64,000 bases of DNA, taken from positions 620,001 through 684,000 of the forward strand of contig NC_009485.1 in the NCBI RefSeq assembly GCF_000015165.1, written 5' to 3'. The position numbers and the translations under genes were made by a program. The DNA comes from Bradyrhizobium sp. BTAi1. Its GTDB lineage: Bacteria > Pseudomonadota > Alphaproteobacteria > Rhizobiales > Xanthobacteraceae. Shown here piece by piece: positions 17,616 to 26,408 of this stretch. Numbering within the stretch: the stretch's first letter is position 1; each line of letters opens with the position of its first letter. The notes beneath the pieces are model-generated. The model did no database searches. It saw only the letters and a list, made by a program, of their open reading frames with translations, and was not told where the DNA came from.

Positions 17616-18626
17616 ATGCTCTGCACGACCGTAAGCCAGCTGATCGGCCAGACGCCGGTGATGCCGATTGCCGTTCCGAACAGGAATGCCAGCCTGGTGC
17701 TCAAGCTCGAGAAGAACAATCCGGGCGGCTCGATGAAGGACCGGATGGCGCGCAGCATGGTGCTTGCCGCGCTCGAGGACGGCCGGCTGCCGCCGGGCGG
17801 CACGATCGTCGAATCCTCATCCGGAAACACCGGAATCGGATTGGCGATCATTGCCTTGGAATTGGGTCTCCGCTTCATCGCCGTCGTCGATCACCACGCC
17901 GCCCCAGACAAGATCCGCATGATGCGGGCGCTGGGCGCCGAGATTCGCTATGTCGAAGGCGACTACCGGGAGGACGAGGTGGCGGTGGTGGCGCGGCAGC
18001 GGCTGGCGGCGCAACTCGGTGCCCAGCTTCCCGGCGCCTTGTTTATGAATCAGTCGGACAATCCGGCGAATCCGGCCGGCTATGCCGGCTTTGTCGAGGA
18101 GCTTCTGACGCAGCTTCCGGACGGCGTCGACGCCTATGTCGGTTGCGTCGGCACCGGCGGTTCGATGACGGGAATCGCGCAGCGATTGAAGAAGCTCAAT
18201 CCCGCGGTCCGCACCGTCGCCGTCGAACCTGCGGGCTCGATCGTGTTCGGCAAGCCCGGCCATCCCTATTATCAGTCCGGCACGGGAACACCGGCAGGAG
18301 ACGACATCGGCAAGGTGCTCGATTATTCGTGCATCGATGAAGGCGTGCAGGTCACCGACACGCAGGCGTTCGAAACGGCACGATTCATCGCGCGCCGCTA
18401 CGGGCTCCTGGTCGGAGGATCGACCGGAGGGGCGATCTACAAGGCGCTCGAATTCATCGCGGCCGGCAAATTGTCCGGAACGGTGCTGACGCCGGTCGCT
18501 GATGGCGGCGAGAAATATCTCGGCTCGATCTTCGACGATGATTGGATGGCCAAGCGCAATCTGCTGGATCCGGCCGTCGCCATGCAGCTCGAGGCCTGGC
18601 TCCCGGGCCGGGCGCGTGCAGCATGA
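17616..18626 (+). CDS. sbnA: SbnA-like PLP synthase (N-(2-amino-2-carboxyethyl)-L-glutamate synthase)
   Basis: 336 residues, cysteine-synthase superfamily. The PLP lysine is at 41 in NNPGGSMKDRMA, the phosphate-cradle SSSGNTGIG is at residues 67-75, and the cofactor-phosphate loop reads GTGGSMTGI. The family member SbnA condenses O-phospho-L-serine with L-glutamate to give N-(1-amino-1-carboxyl-2-ethyl)-glutamate, the precursor of L-2,3-diaminopropionate. NNPGGSMKDR in place of the usual cysteine-synthase NPGGSVKDR, together with operon context, points to the SbnA branch. A strong ribosome site (GGAGAGG) precedes the ATG. The gene overlaps the downstream dehydrogenase gene by 4 bp. Plain cysteine synthase is the alternative but is unlikely in a siderophore operon. 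Confidence 0.82.
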   Translation: MLCTTVSQLIGQTPVMPIAVPNRNASLVLKLEKNNPGGSMKDRMARSMVLAALEDGRLPPGGTIVESSSGNTGIGLAIIALELGLRFIAVVDHHAAPDKIRMMRALGAEIRYVEGDYREDEVAVVARQRLAAQLGAQLPGALFMNQSDNPANPAGYAGFVEELLTQLPDGVDAYVGCVGTGGSMTGIAQRLKKLNPAVRTVAVEPAGSIVFGKPGHPYYQSGTGTPAGDDIGKVLDYSCIDEGVQVTDTQAFETARFIARRYGLLVGGSTGGAIYKALEFIAAGKLSGTVLTPVADGGEKYLGSIFDDDWMAKRNLLDPAVAMQLEAWLPGRARAA

Positions 18627-19762
18627 GGGTGGCCATCTGCGGTGCGGGCCGCACCGGGCATGCGAACGCCGTGCTGTTCAAGCAGCGGCCCGGCGTCAGC
18701 GTGTCGGTCCTGACAGGGGCAGCCGATGTCGCCGAGCGGTGGGCGAGCGGCGACCAGATCTGGCGCGCCCATACCCGCGATGGCGATGTCCTGAGCGGGC
18801 GCCCCGATCACGTCGGCACCGATCCGCGCGAGGCGCTCAGGGATGCGGACATCGTCATCGTGACGCAGCCGGCCCATGCACGCCCGGCGCTGCTGCAGCA
18901 GATCGCTCCCCACCTGCCCCGCGACAAGCGGGTCCATGTCGGTGCGATCCCCGGTTTCTGCGGCTTCAACTGGCTTGCGGCGCAGGCGCTGGCCGGGATG
19001 GACAATGTGGTGATCTGGGGCATGAAGGACGTGCCGCATACGGCGTTCGATCTGGTCGCGGGCGAGCAGGTGCGCATCGGAGGCGCGAAGTCGCAGCTGT
19101 TCGCAGCGCTTCATGGCCGCGACAGCGCGACGAACGGGGCCGAGCTGCAGGCGATGCTGGCACGTCTCTACGACGCTCCGGTGCTGCTCCTCCAGAACTA
19201 CCTGGAGATCACGCTGACGCCGGGCAACGCGCTCATGCATCCCGCTGTGCTCTATGCCCTGATCGGTCCCGGTGCACCTTGGGAAAACAAGCCGTTCGAC
19301 GGTCCGCTTCGTTGGTGGAGCGATTGCCCGCGCGCCGGAGCCGAACTGCTCGAGGCCTGTGACGCCGAGAACCAGGCCATCTGCAAGGCGGCCGAAGCGC
19401 GTCTTGGCATCGACCTCAGCTCGGTGAAACCGCTCCGCCAGGAATTGATCGAGGCCTATGGCGCCCAGATCGCGGACGATCGGACGATGTATTCGCTGTT
19501 GCGGACCAACCGGGCCTATGCGGGCATTCGTGCGCCGCTCGTCGCCAATCCGGACGGGCCCGGGTTCGTCATCGATCGCGCCAGCCGCGCCTTTCACGAG
19601 GACATCGCCTGCGGCCAGGCACTGCTCGTGGCCTTGGCCGCACGGCTCGCGGTTGCCACGCCGTCGATCGCGAAAACCTACACTTGGGCGCTCAACTATC
19701 ACGGCGGGTTCACCGCCGGTGTGCCGAGCTGCTTGCCCGCCAACTGGCCGGAGGACGTCTGA
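18623..19762 (+). CDS. Octopine/nopaline (opine) dehydrogenase-family enzyme in siderophore operon
   Basis: 379 residues. A Rossmann NAD(P) site, VAICGAGRTGHANAVLF, lies at the N-terminus, followed by DADIVIVTQPAHA. The C-terminal opine-dehydrogenase domain carries the catalytic-histidine region TPGNALMHPAVLY (His about 206) and the helix with RAFHEDIACG, equivalent to the RYxxEDxPxG segment holding the catalytic Asp in this family. Opine dehydrogenases reversibly join an amino acid and a keto acid through a secondary amine using NAD(P)H. In the oxidative direction this is the cleavage that SbnB (an ornithine-cyclodeaminase-family enzyme) performs on the SbnA product, giving 2,3-diaminopropionate and 2-oxoglutarate. 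No SbnB is seen here, so I infer it is an unrelated replacement. Making an opine-type metallophore is the alternative. Confidence 0.78.
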   Translation: MRVAICGAGRTGHANAVLFKQRPGVSVSVLTGAADVAERWASGDQIWRAHTRDGDVLSGRPDHVGTDPREALRDADIVIVTQPAHARPALLQQIAPHLPRDKRVHVGAIPGFCGFNWLAAQALAGMDNVVIWGMKDVPHTAFDLVAGEQVRIGGAKSQLFAALHGRDSATNGAELQAMLARLYDAPVLLLQNYLEITLTPGNALMHPAVLYALIGPGAPWENKPFDGPLRWWSDCPRAGAELLEACDAENQAICKAAEARLGIDLSSVKPLRQELIEAYGAQIADDRTMYSLLRTNRAYAGIRAPLVANPDGPGFVIDRASRAFHEDIACGQALLVALAARLAVATPSIAKTYTWALNYHGGFTAGVPSCLPANWPEDV

Positions 19763-21654
19763 TGGATGAGACATTGCCCGGTGTCGCTGCCGATGCCGAG
19801 GTCCAGGTTGACGGGGCGCGATTGCGCGCGAACGCGTCGCGCAATGCGCTCAACCGGCTCGTCCGCTGTCTGTTCGCCGAGCGTCTGCTCGATGCTGAAG
19901 CGTTGCTGTGGGCGCACGATGCCAACCAGGCATGGCTCCCGCTGTGGCAGCAACGCCTCGTGCTGCATTTCAGCGACCTCAGGCGCGCGCCGGCCAGAAC
20001 CCTGCGCAATCGCGGCGCCATCGATGTCGTGGATGAGGCCGGCCGCCGGCGCCGGATCGATGGTCCCGCCGAGCTCATCACGCTTGTGGCGCCAGCGCTG
20101 GCGATCTCGCCGGCGCCGGATGGCGTCGCGACGCTGATCCGCGACGTCGAGGACAGCATGCGCAATGACGCCATGGCGCGGCGTCACCGCGACAGCTGGA
20201 GCGCGGAGTTGCGGACGCAGGTGGCCGATGCGGGCGAACCGGGCCTGCTGGCCTATCTCGCCGACAGCCTGCCGTCGCATCTGGCGGCGATGACGCTCGA
20301 TCAATGGGGGGCGCTGGAGGGCCATCCGTTCTATCCGACGTGGAAGGCCAAGCCCAATCTGGCGCCGGACGACGTCGCCGCCCTGTCGCCGGAATTCGGG
20401 GCGCGCGTTCGCGTCCGCGTGGGCGCGCTGCGCAAGCAATGGGCCTATGTCGAAAAGATGCCTCATGTCGAAAGCTATGCGGACTGGTTCGCGCAGAACT
20501 TTCCCGATCTCTGGCAGGACTGGGTGAAAGGATTGCACGAACGCGGCCAATCGGCCGATGATTGGCTGCCGCTGCCGGTCCACATCTGGCACCTCGACCA
20601 TTTCGTGCGGCGCGAATTTGCCGCCGAGATCGCAGCCGGGGTGTTCGATCCGGATGGTCCGGACATCGTGACCCTGCCGTCGATGTCGTTCCGCACGATG
20701 CTGCCGTTCAGTACGCAGCCGCGCCCCTTCATCAAATTGCCGGTGGCGATCTGGATGACGAGCGAGCAGCGGACGCTGCAGGCCAAATCGATCCATATGG
20801 GACCGCGGCTCAGCCGTCTGATCGCCGACATCCTGTCGCAAGAGCCCGAGCTTCAGGACAGTCTGGAGATCTTCACGGAGGAACTCGGCGCCATCCTGCA
20901 TCATCCCACGACTGGCGATGAGCATCCGGGTCGCTTCCTCTCCGTCGTCTACCGCAACTCCGACGCGCTGGCGCGCCATGATGGTCTGCTGCCGGTCACC
21001 GTGGCCGCGCTTCTGACGGCAAGCCCGATCGATGGCCTGCCGCTGCTCTGCGAACTGATTGCGCGCTCTGGCGACCAGAGTGAAGCGGCGCCGGTGGCAT
21101 TCTTCCGCGCCTATGCCGCGATCGTCGTGCGGCCGGTACTTGCGATGTATCTGCTCTATGGCGTGGCTTTCGAGGCGCATCAGCAGAACAGCTCGGTCCT
21201 GTTCGACGCCACCGGCCGCCCGCGCAAACTTCTGATCCGCGACTTCGGCGATGGCCGCAGCTTTGCGCCGCTGTTCCAGCAACGCGGCCATCGGATCGAG
21301 CCGTTTACGCGCGAGGGCATTCTGCCGACGACCTTTGATGACGATATCAGCCTGGTGCGCTCGTTCGTCATCGATGCCTGCTTCGTCTGCCACCTGCATG
21401 AGGTGGCGCTCTGCCTGGATGAGCATTATTTGTTCGCGCACACCACGCCATGGCATATCCTGCGCGAGGAGATCGAGAGCGCCTTCGACGCGCTCAGGCC
21501 GCGCATGTTGTCGGACGCGTTCTGGCTGGACGAACGCAAGGCGTTTCTCGAGCAGCCATGGCCCACGCGTTCGGTGCTGCGGATGCATTTGGAGCGCTAC
21601 CGCGACTATCGCGTCGAGCACGAATTGCCGAATCCGGTGGCGGATCTGGCATGA
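19762..21654 (+). CDS. IucA/IucC-family NRPS-independent siderophore (NIS) synthetase
   Basis: 630 residues, the usual length for NIS synthetases. The nucleotide-binding motif appears as [15 protein letters not shown] (residues 187-200), where the common form is GHPxHPxxKxRx[12 protein letters not shown], then [15 protein letters not shown] and the C-terminal FEAHQQN and LLIRDFGDG motifs complete the active site, with IucC/FhuF-like helices at the end. It should adenylate a carboxylate such as citrate or 2-oxoglutarate and join it to an amine or hydroxyl, with 2,3-diaminopropionate the likely nucleophile. It is the only synthetase in the operon; staphyloferrin B needs three. The ATG overlaps the preceding TGA by 1 bp. 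Type A, B or C cannot be assigned. Confidence 0.9.
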   Translation: MDETLPGVAADAEVQVDGARLRANASRNALNRLVRCLFAERLLDAEALLWAHDANQAWLPLWQQRLVLHFSDLRRAPARTLRNRGAIDVVDEAGRRRRIDGPAELITLVAPALAISPAPDGVATLIRDVEDSMRNDAMARRHRDSWSAELRTQVADAGEPGLLAYLADSLPSHLAAMTLDQWGALEGHPFYPTWKAKPNLAPDDVAALSPEFGARVRVRVGALRKQWAYVEKMPHVESYADWFAQNFPDLWQDWVKGLHERGQSADDWLPLPVHIWHLDHFVRREFAAEIAAGVFDPDGPDIVTLPSMSFRTMLPFSTQPRPFIKLPVAIWMTSEQRTLQAKSIHMGPRLSRLIADILSQEPELQDSLEIFTEELGAILHHPTTGDEHPGRFLSVVYRNSDALARHDGLLPVTVAALLTASPIDGLPLLCELIARSGDQSEAAPVAFFRAYAAIVVRPVLAMYLLYGVAFEAHQQNSSVLFDATGRPRKLLIRDFGDGRSFAPLFQQRGHRIEPFTREGILPTTFDDDISLVRSFVIDACFVCHLHEVALCLDEHYLFAHTTPWHILREEIESAFDALRPRMLSDAFWLDERKAFLEQPWPTRSVLRMHLERYRDYRVEHELPNPVADLA

Positions 21655-22853
21655 CGTCCGCGTCCGCCGCGCTGCGCGGCTTCGGTCCCGTCGTCGGTCT
21701 GCTGTTCGGGCTGCAATTCGTGTCGATGGGCGCCATGGAAATGAGCGGCCCGTTCTGGCCGATCCAGATCAAGCTGCTCAGTCCGTCGGAGGGAGCTTTT
21801 GGTCTGGCTGGGATCGGCGTCTATCTCGGCCCGATGATCGGAATGTCGGTGACCAGCGCCTTCTGGGGGCGGATGGGTGATCGCTACGGCAACCGGCTGA
21901 TGATGGTCCGGGCGCTGATTGGCCTCGCGGTCACGCAGTTGCTCGTCGCGGCGGCCGCGGATGTGTGGACGATCGTGGCGCTGCGCACGCTGCAGGGCGG
22001 CTGCGCCGGCTATATCGCGCCGGCTCAGGCCTATGGCGTGCAGATCACCGGCGGAAAGGATCGCGCGCGCCTGTTCGCCTGGCTGCAGATCGCCACCAAT
22101 GTCGGTTCGATGGGCGGCGCATTCCTCGGCGGCCTCATTCTCGATCGCATGCCTTTCGCGGCGGTCAACCTGACCGCCGCCGCGATTTGTGCGCTCTGTG
22201 CCGCGCTCGCCTGGTTGAGCCTGCCCATGCCGACGCGCGCGGCGCCTGTCGCTCCTCTCCATCGCGAGCCTGTTGCGGCGCCCGGCGCGGCGGGCGCGGT
22301 TTCGATCCCCGCGGTCCTGATCCTGATGGCGATGCTGCTGGCCAGCCGCATGGTGCTGCAGGTTCCGTTCTCGCTGTATATGAGCCAGATCTTCGGCGCC
22401 CGGCATTGGATGATGGGCGTGATCTATGGGCTGCTGGCCTGCGGCTTCGTCGTCGCTGCGCCATTCTGGGCCCGGCTGGTCGAGCATCGAAGGCCACGCG
22501 ACGTGCTCGGCGCAAATGGGCTGATTGCTGCGGCTTGTGCGCTGGTGACATATCTGGCGGGCGGCACGGATTCCGTCGCCCTGTTCGCGCTGCTTTATTT
22601 CATCTGGGGCATGTTGCTCGGCGGAACCACGCCTCTGCTTCTCGCCCTCGTGTCGGCCGCAGCGGCCCATGATCGACAGGGCTCCGCTTTGGGTCTTGCC
22701 CAGGCGCTGCAGCAGGGCGCGTCCGCAAGCGGAATCATCGCCGGAGTCGTGGCGACGCAGCTCTACGGCATCGAGGCGGCGTTCCCGCTGGTCGCCGCGC
22801 TCTATGCGGTGTCGTTCCTGGTGGCGCTCGGCATCTGGCTCGCGGCGCGGTGA
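21651..22853 (+). CDS. MFS transporter, probable siderophore exporter
   Basis: 400 residues, about 12 hydrophobic segments with a central hydrophilic loop near residues 195-220. The loop 2-3 motif reads [13 protein letters not shown], and helix 4 begins [18 protein letters not shown], a pattern of multidrug/siderophore efflux permeases (DHA1 type, as SbnD or PvsC). It overlaps the synthetase gene by 4 bp (ATGA) and closes the operon, so export of the finished siderophore across the inner membrane is the natural role. Import of the ferric complex is the less likely alternative. Confidence 0.82.
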   Translation: MTSASAALRGFGPVVGLLFGLQFVSMGAMEMSGPFWPIQIKLLSPSEGAFGLAGIGVYLGPMIGMSVTSAFWGRMGDRYGNRLMMVRALIGLAVTQLLVAAAADVWTIVALRTLQGGCAGYIAPAQAYGVQITGGKDRARLFAWLQIATNVGSMGGAFLGGLILDRMPFAAVNLTAAAICALCAALAWLSLPMPTRAAPVAPLHREPVAAPGAAGAVSIPAVLILMAMLLASRMVLQVPFSLYMSQIFGARHWMMGVIYGLLACGFVVAAPFWARLVEHRRPRDVLGANGLIAAACALVTYLAGGTDSVALFALLYFIWGMLLGGTTPLLLALVSAAAAHDRQGSALGLAQALQQGASASGIIAGVVATQLYGIEAAFPLVAALYAVSFLVALGIWLAAR

Positions 22854-22978
22854 GCTGTCACCGGGCGTTCCAGCCAACGGGCGCGCGAGATCCGTTTGCC
22901 GGCGCGTCGCGAGGCTCATCCTTGTTTGTTTGTTAACGTCCCCTCCGTACCTTTGCGGATCGAACTGGAGAGGATCGC

Positions 22979-23752
22979 ATGGCGGGAGCATGCACGGGTT
23001 GCGCTGACGGAACCGAGTTGCCGTTCGATTTCAAGATGGCGTTCCAGCCGATCGTCGATGTCGGCGCGCACAGGGTCTGGGGCTACGAGGCTCTGGTCCG
23101 CGGACCGGCGGGCGAGGGCGCTCACAGCGTGATCTCCCAATTGACGGACGCCCAGCTCTATCGGTTCGACCAGTCGGCGCGGGTGCTGGCGATCGAGACG
23201 GCGGGACGGCTGTTCACGGACCCCGCGGCGCGGTTGTCGATCAACTTCATGCCCAACGCGGTCTACGAGCCCCGGGCCTGCATTCAGAAGTCGCTGGCGG
23301 CGGCCCGGCGCGCCAACTTCCCGGCTGAGAACCTGATGTTCGAGTTCACCGAGAACGAGCGCATGGCGAGCCCTGATCATGTCGAGCGTATCGTCAAGAG
23401 CTACAAGGAGCTCGGCTTCTGGACAGCGCTCGACGATTTCGGCGCCGGCTATGCCGGCCTCAATCTGCTGGCGCGATTGCAGCCCAATCTGATCAAGATC
23501 GACATGGAGCTGTTGCGCGACATTCACCGATCCTCGGCCAAGCAGGTGATCGTATCGGGCGTGGCGGCGATGGCCCGCCAGCTCGACATCGAGGTGCTCG
23601 CCGAGGGCGTGGAGAACGAAGCGGAGTTCACGGTGCTGCGCTCGGCGGGCATCAACCTGTTCCAGGGCTATTACTTTGCCAGGCCAGCGCTGATGGCGCT
23701 GCCCGAGGTGGCGTGGCTCGCCGAGCCTGCGCGTGACGTGGCGCTAGGCTGA
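22979..23752 (+). CDS. EAL-domain cyclic-di-GMP phosphodiesterase
   Basis: 257 residues consisting of a stand-alone EAL domain without visible sensor or membrane segments. All catalytic landmarks are intact: YEALVRG (Glu 37), NFMPNAVY, MFEFTENE, DDFGAGYAGL, IKIDMELL, EVLAEGVEN and QGYYFARP. It should hydrolyse c-di-GMP to pGpG in the cytoplasm. GGAGAGG precedes the ATG at six bases. It lies 125 bp after the siderophore exporter on the same strand but probably has its own promoter (an AT-rich TTTGTTTGTTAAC run is just upstream). Similarity to the EAL part of BLUF-EAL proteins is possible, but no BLUF domain is present. Confidence 0.88.
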   Translation: MAGACTGCADGTELPFDFKMAFQPIVDVGAHRVWGYEALVRGPAGEGAHSVISQLTDAQLYRFDQSARVLAIETAGRLFTDPAARLSINFMPNAVYEPRACIQKSLAAARRANFPAENLMFEFTENERMASPDHVERIVKSYKELGFWTALDDFGAGYAGLNLLARLQPNLIKIDMELLRDIHRSSAKQVIVSGVAAMARQLDIEVLAEGVENEAEFTVLRSAGINLFQGYYFARPALMALPEVAWLAEPARDVALG

Positions 23753-23797
23753 CGCGCGGAGCCTCACACATCCCTGGCGCTGCCGCCGCCGTTCACT

Positions 23798-24010
23798 TCA
23801 TATTCGCCCCCGGTCACCATCGCCGCCGCGTCGGAACACCGCGGACGGTGAGATATCGTCGGGCTGCAGCCAGCCGACCTTGAGCGCGACGGCGGGGCCG
23901 CGCGCGTCCCAGACCTGTTGCGGTGTCGGATGCGCCGGCGCCTCGCGGCCGGTCTCGCGAATGGCCTCGCTCAGCCGGACATCGTAGCGCGTCCGATCCG
24001 ATGCGCTCAG
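23798..24010 (-). pseudogene. Possible decayed fragment of an unidentified protein
   Basis: A 70-codon open stretch bounded by a stop codon on its 5' side. It has protein-like content (TRYDVRLSEAIRETGRE, then WDARGPAVALKVGWLQPDD) but no start codon in a sensible place and no ribosome site. The composition looks like coding DNA rather than random frame, so it may be a truncated gene remnant. The family is not recognised. Confidence 0.2.
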
Positions 24011-24211
24011 TCATGGCGCCTTGGTGCGTCTTGCCGCGGCGCAAGAGGTATCCATCCACCCTGCCGACGGCTCGCCGCCAGATCCGCGTCGTTCGCAGTT
24101 GCGCCACATGCATTAGGAGTCCTCGGTGCGCCGCAGGCTTGTCGTCGAGCCGATTCACAGGGGAGTCGCTCGCTCAGCCGGTCAACAGCTTGTCGCTCCA
24201 GGACAGTTGAG

Positions 24212-24493
24212 CTACTCTGATCGTGTTTGTTTTGCTGATTTCTTGCCGATTGTCGTTCGTCTTTTCTGGGGGGGCAGCCGCCGTTCGACCCGCCGCTTGT
24301 TAGTCGCGGCTCGCGTAGATCTTCTCTGCATCGTTCTCTCTTCGTGATTCTGTGCGCTGATACGTCTTGCATGGGGATCATCGATCAACACGATCGAACC
24401 GTGCCTGATCTTCTGTCGAATCTCTTGCTGAAATTGCAGTCCGGTGGGCGTGTCGAGCCAGTCGCGTTTCCAGCGCTCATCCTGCCGATCCAT
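24212..24493 (-). CDS. Hypothetical small basic protein (doubtful)
   Basis: 93 residues starting MDRQDERWKRDWLDTPTG, then an IRHGSIVLIDDPHARR segment and a very Lys/Arg-rich tail. No domain recognised. It would be transcribed divergently from the 2OG-oxygenase gene. The ribosome site is weak (AAGGA about 14 bases upstream) and codon use is less GC-biased than its neighbours. It may be a real small gene, an acquired one, or a chance frame. Confidence 0.25.
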   Translation of the reverse strand: MDRQDERWKRDWLDTPTGLQFQQEIRQKIRHGSIVLIDDPHARRISAQNHEERTMQRRSTRAATNKRRVERRLPPQKRRTTIGKKSAKQTRSE

Positions 24494-24550
24494 CTGAAGT
24501 GACCGGTCCTTCTGTTTCGTCTCCTCAAGGCCTGACTTAGGAGAGTTTCC

Positions 24551-25366
24551 GTGAAGAATCCTTTTGAGCGTCTCGACAAGGAGGAGCTCAGGCATCGTTT
24601 TCTCGCTGCGAAGCCCGTTCATTGGATCAAGATTGACGGCTTCCTGCCAGAAGCAGACGCCAGGGCCGTGGCCGAGGGCTACCCCGAATTCGATGCTGCG
24701 TTACAGATCGGCCGGGCGTTCCGGTCGGTCAATGAGCGCAAGAAGATCCAGATCACCGACAGTTCAAAATTTGCGCCTGCTGTCGCCGAGCTTCATCAGG
24801 TGCTGGCGTCTCCCCAGTTTCTGTCCGATCTGGCTTACATCACGGACATGCCAGATCTGCTCGCCGATGATCAACTGGTCGGTGGCGGCATTCACATCAC
24901 CGGCCCCGGCGGGCGCCTCGACGTCCATGTCGACTTCAACTACCTCGAAGATCGTAAGCTCCATCGACGCCTGAATCTCCTGATCTACTTGAATGATCCA
25001 TGGCGCGAGGAGTGGGGCGGCCAGTTTCAGCTCTACGATGCCGAGGTTCGAAGCTGCGAGGCCACATTCGCGCCGATCTTCAATCGCTGCGTCATTTTCG
25101 AAACCAACGAGGTCAGCTTCCACGGCGTGATTCCGGTCTCGCCGGCCGCTCCCAATCCGCGGCGGTCGTTCGCGACTTACTACTACACGCGCGAGGCGCC
25201 GGCTCATTGGTCCGGCGTCGCCCACAGCACCATATTCAAAGCCCGCCCCGAAGAGCGAATGAAGGGAATGATCTTGATGCCGGCCGATCGCGCCAAGCAA
25301 ACCGTGTTGGAGCAGGTGAGGATCGCCAAGCGCGGACTCCGGCGTATCTTTGCGCGGCAGATCTGA
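24551..25366 (+). CDS. 2-oxoglutarate/Fe(II)-dependent dioxygenase (prolyl-4-hydroxylase-like)
   Basis: 271 residues with a double-stranded beta-helix core. The iron facial triad is visible as HVD (His 126, Asp 128) and the distal His 191 in VSFHGVIPV. Arg 205 in RRSFATYYY is placed to bind 2-oxoglutarate. LNLLIYLNDPW and WGGQFQLYD between them are typical of the 2OG-FeII_Oxy_3 group. The start is GTG with TTAGGAGAG upstream. Proteins of this group hydroxylate peptides, sugars or small metabolites. It is followed after 3 bp by a methyltransferase-like gene, so the two may modify the same molecule. The substrate is unknown. Confidence 0.82.
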   Translation: MKNPFERLDKEELRHRFLAAKPVHWIKIDGFLPEADARAVAEGYPEFDAALQIGRAFRSVNERKKIQITDSSKFAPAVAELHQVLASPQFLSDLAYITDMPDLLADDQLVGGGIHITGPGGRLDVHVDFNYLEDRKLHRRLNLLIYLNDPWREEWGGQFQLYDAEVRSCEATFAPIFNRCVIFETNEVSFHGVIPVSPAAPNPRRSFATYYYTREAPAHWSGVAHSTIFKARPEERMKGMILMPADRAKQTVLEQVRIAKRGLRRIFARQI

Positions 25367-25369
25367 CTG

Positions 25370-26230
25370 ATGACAGACAAGAGTATCGGAACGCGCGTCC
25401 TGCGCCGGCTGTGGACGATGGCGCTCGGCGAGAGATCCTGGGTGTCGCGTACAGGAGACTTCAGAACCCGGGAGCGGTACGGCCTCGTTGGTCGGCCCAA
25501 TTATGCCTATGGCATGCTGAGAGCGGCGGACACCGCGCGTTATTTCGGCCATGACCAGGTCACGATCGTCGAATTCGGCGTGGCGAGCGGCGCGGGTCTC
25601 ATCAACATGTCCGACCTCGCGGGCCTCATATCCCAGGAGACTGGCGTCAGCTTCAAGATCTACGGCTTCGACACCGGAGCGGGGTTGCCCGAGCTCCGCG
25701 GTCCCAAGGACCATCCGGAAATTTGGAATGCCGGCGATTTCACCATGGAGGACCGTGCGACGCTTGAACGGCGCCTTGCCGGGCGCGCGACGATCATCTG
25801 GGGCGACATCGAGCAGACCATCGGGCCCTTTGTCCGTGAGCTGAATCCGCAGGTGCCGGTCGGCTTCGTTTCGGTCGACGTCGACATCTATTCCGCCACG
25901 ATGTCTGCGCTGAAGCTGTTCGACGGCGACGTGTTGAATTATCTCCCGGCCGTGAGCATGTATTTCGACGATGTCGGATTCTTCTTCGCCAATCATTGGG
26001 CGGGCGAGCTCGCCGCCATCAACGAATTCAACGAGGCTCACGCGCTGCGGAAGATCGATCGAGATCGCAGCCTGCCCAGCGACAGGCGTCCTGGAGGGCC
26101 ACGATCCTGGTATGGGCACATGTACGCGTGTCACCTGCTCGATCATCCGCGGCGCCAGACCTCCATGCCGCGCTCTCAGTTGACGATCAATGCGCATGCA
26201 AGGTTCATGACCGAGAATGCGCTGTTCTGA
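25370..26230 (+). CDS. Class I SAM-dependent methyltransferase-like protein
   Basis: 286 residues. The motif-I-like glycine loop VEFGVASGAGL is near residue 67, followed by IYGFDTGAGLPEL (acidic loop binding the SAM ribose) and a FVSVDVDIYSATMSAL segment. The arrangement resembles TylF/macrocin-type O-methyltransferases and related uncharacterised families in glycan-modification loci. It begins 3 bp after the dioxygenase stop and is almost certainly co-transcribed with it. No membrane segment or signal peptide. Function is predicted only at superfamily level; a non-enzymatic relative cannot be excluded. Confidence 0.65.
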   Translation: MTDKSIGTRVLRRLWTMALGERSWVSRTGDFRTRERYGLVGRPNYAYGMLRAADTARYFGHDQVTIVEFGVASGAGLINMSDLAGLISQETGVSFKIYGFDTGAGLPELRGPKDHPEIWNAGDFTMEDRATLERRLAGRATIIWGDIEQTIGPFVRELNPQVPVGFVSVDVDIYSATMSALKLFDGDVLNYLPAVSMYFDDVGFFFANHWAGELAAINEFNEAHALRKIDRDRSLPSDRRPGGPRSWYGHMYACHLLDHPRRQTSMPRSQLTINAHARFMTENALF

Positions 26231-26408
26231 TCGACGCGCCGGCCCAGAGCGACGGGGCGGTCAAACCCGCCTGTCGCGCGCATGACTGGCTCGCGCGCAG
26301 CGCTCAAAATCGAGAGGTTCTAATCAGCGGCGGCCCTCAGGCCGTCCGGGATGTCATCGTCGAGATCTAGGTTGCTGGCCCGAAGGCGTGAGCTGAAGAG
26401 GCCGACCG

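Larger units (their letters stand above)
23753..24550. other. Intergenic region with degenerate coding remnants
   Basis: About 800 bp between the EAL gene and the 2OG-oxygenase gene. It contains a short remnant-like frame at 23798-24010 and one possible small basic protein at 24212-24493 (both minus strand, listed separately). The rest shows no motif. The run GGGGGGG near 24272 and T-rich stretches around 24220-24265 mark a compositional break from the flanking genes. Confidence 0.3.

Noticed and set aside
16025..17878. 617-codon frame on the minus strand across the decarboxylase gene
   Set aside because: It is antisense to a gene with a clear PLP fold and motifs; GC-rich codon bias creates long shadow frames. 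The translation shows no domain.
18623..19762. Staphylopine/pseudopaline-type metallophore dehydrogenase (CntM family)
   Set aside because: The motifs fit the octopine/nopaline dehydrogenase family, and no nicotianamine-synthase-like (CntL) or racemase (CntK) gene is present. SbnA, SbnH and IucA/IucC homologues point to a Dap-carboxylate siderophore instead.
19699..21621. 640-codon minus-strand frame over the IucA/IucC gene
   Set aside because: Shadow of the synthetase gene; translation is His/Arg/Gln-rich without any motif.
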